A stretch of DNA of 9,966 nt from an uncultured Lachnospiraceae bacterium (lineage in GTDB: Bacteria > Bacillota > Clostridia > Lachnospirales > Lachnospiraceae), in contig CACYBJ010000014.1 of NCBI GenBank assembly GCA_902772565.1, forward strand, positions 1 to 9,966, given 5' to 3'. This document shows, in pieces, positions 5,755 through 9,966 of the stretch. Every line of letters starts with the position of its first letter. Within the stretch, counting starts at the first letter, position 1. The position numbers and the translations under genes are program-made. The notes below the pieces were generated by a model. The model saw nothing but the letters and a program-made list of their open reading frames with translations. It had not been told where the DNA came from and made no database searches.

Positions 5755-7455
5755 ATGGCACAATTTCAAAGAAAACGTCTCGGCGACATGCTCATTGCCG
5801 AAGGCGTTGTTACAGAAGAACAGTTAGGCGAAGCTCTTGAAGCCAAAAAAGAGGACGCCAACAAGAACAAGCGTCTTGGTGAAGTTCTGGTAGAAATGAA
5901 TTTCACAACTGAAGAAAAAATCTGTAAGGCTCTTGAAAGACAGCTCGGTATCGAGATGGTCAACCTTACATCTGCATTTATTCCTGAGGCAGTTGCCGAC
6001 AAGGTAAACGGTACGGTTCTCAGAAAGCACATGGTATTCCCGTTCGGTATTGACGAGTTCGACATCAACGTTCTGAAACTTGCCATGGTTGACCCTATGG
6101 ACATGGTCGCAGTCGACGATATCGAAATGATGACCGGCATGAATGTAGAGTCCTACATCGCAACCAACCGCGAGATCATGCTTGCCATCGATAAGACCTT
6201 CGGTAACGAAGAAGCTCAGTCTGCAGCCGACGCCTACGCAAAGGAACGCGGCGAGAAGTTGGGTCAGGAAGAGGAAACCGAGGACGACTCAGTTGCCGAT
6301 TCACCTATCGTTATCCTTGTTAAAACGACTATTGAACAGGCAGCACGACTCCGTGCTTCCGATATTCATATTGAAGCACTTGAAACCCGAGTAAGAATCC
6401 GTTACCGAATCGACGGTTCGCTCTACGAACAGATCTCTTACGACATTTCGCTCATGCCGGCTATCACAGCCCGTCTCAAGATTATTTCCGGAATGGATAT
6501 TTCCGAGAAGAGAAAACCTCAGGACGGCCGTATTACCCAGATCGTCGACAGAGTAGAGTACGATATCCGAGTTTCCATGCTTCCTACCGTATACGGCGAA
6601 AAGTGCGTAATGCGACTTGCTATGAAGCAGGCACTTTCCAGAGATAAGAAGGATCTTGGTTTCGATCCGGACGAAATGAAGGTATTCGAACACATCCTTC
6701 AGAACCCGAACGGCGTTATCCTTGTAACAGGACCTACCGGTTCCGGTAAGTCAACAACACTTTACACGGCGCTTTCGGAACTTAATACAGAAGATGTTAA
6801 CATTATCACGGTTGAGGACCCTGTCGAAGCAAACATCGACGGTATCAACCAGGTTCATGTAAATCCGAAAGCCGGACTTACATTTGCATCGGCTCTCCGT
6901 TCCATCCTTCGTCAGGATCCGGACATTATCATGATCGGAGAGATTCGAGACGGCGAGACAGCCCAGATAGCTGTTCAGGCCGCCATCACAGGACACTTGG
7001 TAGTATCCACACTCCATACAAACTCATCTGCCGCAACAATTTCGCGACTTGAGGATATGGGCGTTGAGAGTTACCTTGTTTCCGACTCAGTCGTTGGTGT
7101 TATCGCTCAGCGACTTGTAAAGAGACTTTGCCCGAGCTGCAAGACTCCTCGCCAGGCAACCGAAGAGGAAAAGGAAATCATGAATGTTCCTACCGATCAG
7201 CCTTGCGAGATTTACGATCCTGTCGGCTGTCCTCTTTGCAACAACATCGGTTACAAAGGACGAATCGGTGTATACGAAATCATGGAACTTAACCGCGAAA
7301 TGAAGGATATCATCAGCCGCCGTGGTTCCACAGAAGAACTCAAGCAGGCTGCTCTTCGCAACGGTATGAACACCCTTCGTATGGCAGCAACCAAACATGT
7401 GCTTAATGGAATTACTTCTTATCCTGAAATGGTAAGAATTTCATTCGATAAGTAG
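5755..7455 (+). CDS. pilB: Type IV pilus assembly ATPase PilB
   Basis: This 566-residue cytoplasmic hexameric ATPase powers pilin addition at the pilus base. An N-terminal MshEN-type domain (about 1-150), of a kind that binds cyclic di-GMP in some relatives, has two RLGD/RLGE-type repeats (RLGDMLIAEG at 8-17 and RLGEVLVEMN at 40-49). An acidic linker (about 151-183) leads to the ATPase. Visible elements are the ASDIHIE motif (201-207), Walker A GPTGSGKST (326-334), Asp box ITVEDPVE (351-358), Walker B IIMIGEIRD (391-399) and His box (402-423). A zinc-binding tetracysteine set (C459, C462, C492, C495) marks assembly ATPases and is absent from PilT. Length is typical. It is first in a pilB-pilT-pilC operon, with AAGGGG 6 bases before the ATG. 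It uses CGA, CGT, CGC and AGA for arginine but no AGG or CGG. A competence ComGA identity is unlikely given its length and the pilT next to it. Confidence 0.96.
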   Translation: MAQFQRKRLGDMLIAEGVVTEEQLGEALEAKKEDANKNKRLGEVLVEMNFTTEEKICKALERQLGIEMVNLTSAFIPEAVADKVNGTVLRKHMVFPFGIDEFDINVLKLAMVDPMDMVAVDDIEMMTGMNVESYIATNREIMLAIDKTFGNEEAQSAADAYAKERGEKLGQEEETEDDSVADSPIVILVKTTIEQAARLRASDIHIEALETRVRIRYRIDGSLYEQISYDISLMPAITARLKIISGMDISEKRKPQDGRITQIVDRVEYDIRVSMLPTVYGEKCVMRLAMKQALSRDKKDLGFDPDEMKVFEHILQNPNGVILVTGPTGSGKSTTLYTALSELNTEDVNIITVEDPVEANIDGINQVHVNPKAGLTFASALRSILRQDPDIIMIGEIRDGETAQIAVQAAITGHLVVSTLHTNSSAATISRLEDMGVESYLVSDSVVGVIAQRLVKRLCPSCKTPRQATEEEKEIMNVPTDQPCEIYDPVGCPLCNNIGYKGRIGVYEIMELNREMKDIISRRGSTEELKQAALRNGMNTLRMAATKHVLNGITSYPEMVRISFDK

Positions 7456-7495
7456 TAACAATTAAGATAAAGATAGGATTGGAGATTTACAGGTA

Positions 7496-8575
7496 ATGAG
7501 CAGGCATCAGACATTGGATGACATTCTGTTACTCGCAGTAGACAGACACGCATCCGATATTCACTTGACAGCAGGAAAACCCGTTATCTACCGTATTGAC
7601 GGTAAGCTCACGGACAAAGACGACCACATAATGGAACCGGAAGAAATTGCCGACATCGTAGTTCCACTTTATGCAGACAACCCGCGACTTGTTGAAATCA
7701 TGGAAGAAACAGGCGAAATCGACTTCGCTTACTCCCTTCAGGGAAAGGGACGTTTCCGTGTTAACGTATTCAGACAGCGTGGTACAGTTGCAATGGTAAT
7801 GCGACTCCTGCCTTTCAAGATTCCGGCACCGAGAGAACTCGGCCTTCCGGCATCGGTTCAGGACCTTATTACAAGAAAGAGAGGACTTGTTCTTGTAACA
7901 GGAGCTACAGGTTCCGGTAAGTCAACAACACTTGCTTCTCTTATCAATGTAATTAATAAAACATACGCACGTCACATCATCACACTTGAAGACCCTATCG
8001 AGTACATGCATGTACATGATAAGTCCATCGTTAACCAGCGAGAAATCGGTGATGATACAAAGGACTACGCAGGCGCTCTTAGAGCTGCCCTCCGTGAAGA
8101 TCCGGACGTTATTCTCGTCGGAGAAATGCGTGATAACGAGACAATCCAGACAGCTATCACTGCTGCCGAAACAGGACATCTCGTTTTCTCCACACTCCAT
8201 ACCAACGGTGCAGCCGATACCATCAACCGAGTTATCGACGTATTCCCGCCGCATCAGCAGCAGCAGATCCGCGTTCAGCTTGCATCCGTTATCGAGTGCG
8301 TAATCTCCCAGCAGCTTCTTCCTATTCAGAATGCTCAGGGACGAGTTGCTGCTTTCGAAGTAATGCTTGGTTCACCTGCTATCAGAGCTCTTGTTCGTGA
8401 AGGTAAGGCATTCCAGATTCCTTCGACAATGCAGACAAGCAAAAAGCTTGGTATGATTACAATGGACGATTCACTTTACAACCTTTACATCGGTGGCCTC
8501 ATTTCAGCAGAAGACTGCTGCAACTATGCACAGGATGTACCGGGCATGGAAAAGAGAATCAGCTACCATTCATAG
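7496..8575 (+). CDS. pilT: Type IV pilus retraction ATPase PilT
   Basis: This 359-residue cytoplasmic ATPase takes pilins out of the fibre, which gives twitching movement and DNA or surface pulling. Visible elements are ASDIHLTAG (19-27), Walker A GATGSGKST (136-144), Asp box ITLEDPIE (162-169), Walker B DVILVGEMRD (204-213) and His box through STLHTN (232-237). The PilT-specific AIRALVREGK (295-304) matches the AIRNLIREGK motif needed for retraction, and no tetracysteine is present. The start ATG 7496 lies 40 bases after pilB. Its best site, GGAG at 7481-7484, is 11 bases away, which is long and may give weaker translation than pilB or pilC. Length and order are typical of a retractable Gram-positive pilus. 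Confidence 0.96.
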   Translation: MSRHQTLDDILLLAVDRHASDIHLTAGKPVIYRIDGKLTDKDDHIMEPEEIADIVVPLYADNPRLVEIMEETGEIDFAYSLQGKGRFRVNVFRQRGTVAMVMRLLPFKIPAPRELGLPASVQDLITRKRGLVLVTGATGSGKSTTLASLINVINKTYARHIITLEDPIEYMHVHDKSIVNQREIGDDTKDYAGALRAALREDPDVILVGEMRDNETIQTAITAAETGHLVFSTLHTNGAADTINRVIDVFPPHQQQQIRVQLASVIECVISQQLLPIQNAQGRVAAFEVMLGSPAIRALVREGKAFQIPSTMQTSKKLGMITMDDSLYNLYIGGLISAEDCCNYAQDVPGMEKRISYHS

Positions 8576-8628
8576 GATTGTTTCTTCTGTTAAACATTCC
8601 TATCATAATAACAAAGGAGGTTTGGTAA

Positions 8629-9840
8629 ATGGCTGGATATACATACACTGCCATCGATAAGTTCGGTAAAGAAAAACGCGGCAGTATCGAAGCTATTTCC
8701 ATGGACGGTGCCGCTACAGCACTGAAAGCCGAAGGACTTGTCCCTATTAAAGTTCAGGAGGCCAGCGTTTTTAATCAGAACGTAACGGTCGGCGGTAAAA
8801 AAACAAGTAAGAAAGACCTTGCTCTTTTCTGTAACCAGTTCGGTAGTATTCTTCAGGCCGGTGTGCCTGTAGTAGATGCCATGGGCATGCTCGCAGAACA
8901 GACAGAAAACAAAGTTTTCGCCAAGGCTATCATTGAAACCAAGAATAATATTGAACGAGGCGAGTCCTTAGGATCCGCGATGGCCATGAGACGAGATATA
9001 TTCCCGTCTATGCTGGTATCTATGGTAAAGGCCGGTGAAGCGTCCGGTTCTCTTGAAGTTTCTCTTCAGAGAATGGCTGTTCAGTTTGAAAAGGATGAAC
9101 ACCTTGCGGGAACAATTAAAAAGGCTATGACCTACCCGGCAGTCGTATTGGTAGTAATGATCGCGGTTGTGTGCGTCCTCATGATTTTCGTTATCCCATC
9201 TTTCATGAACATGTTCAACGACCTTGATATCAAAATGCCTGCGATTACCCTTGCGGTAATGGGAGTAAGCAACTTCCTAAAAAATTACTGGTACATTGTT
9301 GCAGCAATAGTTGTAATTGTTGTAATAGCATGGAAAGCCTTCTCTTCATCCATGACCGGTAAGATACTCATCGGTAAGTTCACTCTTTGGTGTCCTCTTA
9401 CCAAAAACTTTGTTATAAAGACTTCATGCTCAAGACTTGCAAGAACTCTTGCTACTCTTACAGCATCCGGTCTTTCTATCGTAGACGGTCTTGAAATCGT
9501 TTCAAAAACAGTTAATAACGTAATCATCCGTATGTCCATCCTTGATGCCAAGGAAGAAGTTAAAAAGGGTATGCCTCTTTCCGAGCCTTTAAGACGTTCG
9601 GGTATCTTCCCTGCAATGATGGTACACATGGTTAAAATCGGCGAGAACACCGGTGACATGGAATCCATGCTTACCAAGATGGCTGACTACTATGATGAAG
9701 AAGTGGAAAATGCTACGGCCCAGCTTCTTGCAATGATCGAACCATTGATTACTATCGTTCTTGCAGGTATGGTTGGTATCATCGTAGGTGCCGTACTCAT
9801 GCCGATGGTTGCTCTTTACGACGGTCTTGACAACCTGTAA
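8629..9840 (+). CDS. pilC: Type IV pilus inner-membrane platform protein PilC
   Basis: This 403-residue membrane protein (T2SSF/GspF family) is the platform that PilB and PilT turn to add or remove pilins. It has two related cytoplasmic halves: FCNQFGSILQAGVPVVDAM (67-85) with MVKAGEASGSLEVSL (132-146), and RLARTLATLTASGLSIVDGL (269-288) with MVKIGENTGDMESML (334-348). Three membrane segments lie near 171-191, 219-238 and 368-392, the family's usual layout. The start ATG 8629 has a near-perfect AAAGGAGG site at 8613-8620 with 8-base spacing, far stronger than that of pilT 53 bases upstream. It is third in the operon and the next gene starts just past the window. Confidence 0.96.
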   Translation: MAGYTYTAIDKFGKEKRGSIEAISMDGAATALKAEGLVPIKVQEASVFNQNVTVGGKKTSKKDLALFCNQFGSILQAGVPVVDAMGMLAEQTENKVFAKAIIETKNNIERGESLGSAMAMRRDIFPSMLVSMVKAGEASGSLEVSLQRMAVQFEKDEHLAGTIKKAMTYPAVVLVVMIAVVCVLMIFVIPSFMNMFNDLDIKMPAITLAVMGVSNFLKNYWYIVAAIVVIVVIAWKAFSSSMTGKILIGKFTLWCPLTKNFVIKTSCSRLARTLATLTASGLSIVDGLEIVSKTVNNVIIRMSILDAKEEVKKGMPLSEPLRRSGIFPAMMVHMVKIGENTGDMESMLTKMADYYDEEVENATAQLLAMIEPLITIVLAGMVGIIVGAVLMPMVALYDGLDNL

Positions 9841-9852
9841 AGGCAGCGGCAT

Positions 9853-9912
9853 CCGGGCGGAAGCGTCCGGCGTAAAACCGATTAAACTCCGACGGGGATA
9901 GGGCTCGGCGGA
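9853..9912 (+). other. Two hairpins between pilC and the next gene
   Basis: CCGGGCG (9853-9859) pairs with CGTCCGG (9864-9870) around GAAG, with one G-T pair. A second, weaker stem pairs TCCG/CGGA and CG/CG (9888-9894 with 9906-9912) around an A-G mismatch and is followed by TTTTAAT. They may be an attenuator, a processing site or an RNA-stabilising element ahead of the next gene. The T-tail is too short for a sure terminator. Confidence 0.4.
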
Positions 9913-9952
9913 TTTTAATAAAAAACAAATAATCTTTTTAATTTCACAAAAC

Positions 9953-9960
9953 AAAAGGAG
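9953..9960 (+). promoter_or_regulatory. Ribosome binding site of the next gene
   Basis: AAAAGGAG is followed by AATAAC up to the last base of the window. A start codon at or just after 9967 would have the ideal spacing of about 6 bases. In a pilB-pilT-pilC context this is probably a pilin or a further pilus gene (inference). Confidence 0.65.
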
Positions 9961-9966
9961 AATAAC

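Noticed and set aside
5755..9840. Competence (ComG) or type II secretion identity for the ATPase and platform genes
   Set aside because: A PilT with the retraction motif, an N-terminal MshEN-type domain in PilB and the gene order favour a retractable type IV pilus.

Overview
The window reads left to right on the + strand, with no convincing gene on the other strand. Its mix of genes suggests an anaerobic Clostridia-type Firmicute, possibly Lachnospiraceae-like. The evidence is strong AAAGGAGG-like ribosome binding sites, sigma-A type promoters (TTGACA-N17-TATTAT), an FMN riboswitch controlling an ECF riboflavin transporter, and a Gram-positive style pilB-pilT-pilC cluster. The taxonomic call is inference.

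Region 1 (1-3840) holds two genes I cannot name. The first is cut by the left edge. It is a large NACHT-like STAND NTPase with a Walker A, a Walker B and an FFAA-type motif, followed by a helical TPR-like C-terminal half. The second starts 40 bases downstream and looks like a DUF218/YdcF-like Rossmann protein with a single N-terminal CPxC motif. They look co-transcribed, use AGG and CGG arginine codons freely (pilB uses none), and end at a hairpin terminator. They are the most likely place for an undescribed system, perhaps conflict or signalling, but the effector or N-terminal domain may lie outside the window.

Region 2 (3823-4775) is a riboflavin uptake unit. A near-consensus promoter has its -35 box inside the upstream terminator hairpin. 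It drives a leader with a 5' hairpin and then an FMN riboswitch whose closing helix overlaps the ribU ribosome binding site. ribU (ECF S component) ends at a strong terminator. A promoter-like sequence lies just before that terminator.

Region 3 (4776-5451) is a stand-alone hisB, imidazoleglycerol-phosphate dehydratase of histidine synthesis.

Region 4 (5452-5754) is a 303-base AT-rich control region. It holds two good promoter candidates, four inverted repeats about 26-31 bases apart, and an 11-base tandem repeat.

Region 5 (5755-9966) is a type IV pilus operon: pilB (extension ATPase), pilT (retraction ATPase) and pilC (inner-membrane platform). It is followed by a hairpin-containing spacer and a ribosome binding site at the last bases of the window. 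The next gene, probably a pilin or other pilus gene, should begin right after the edge.
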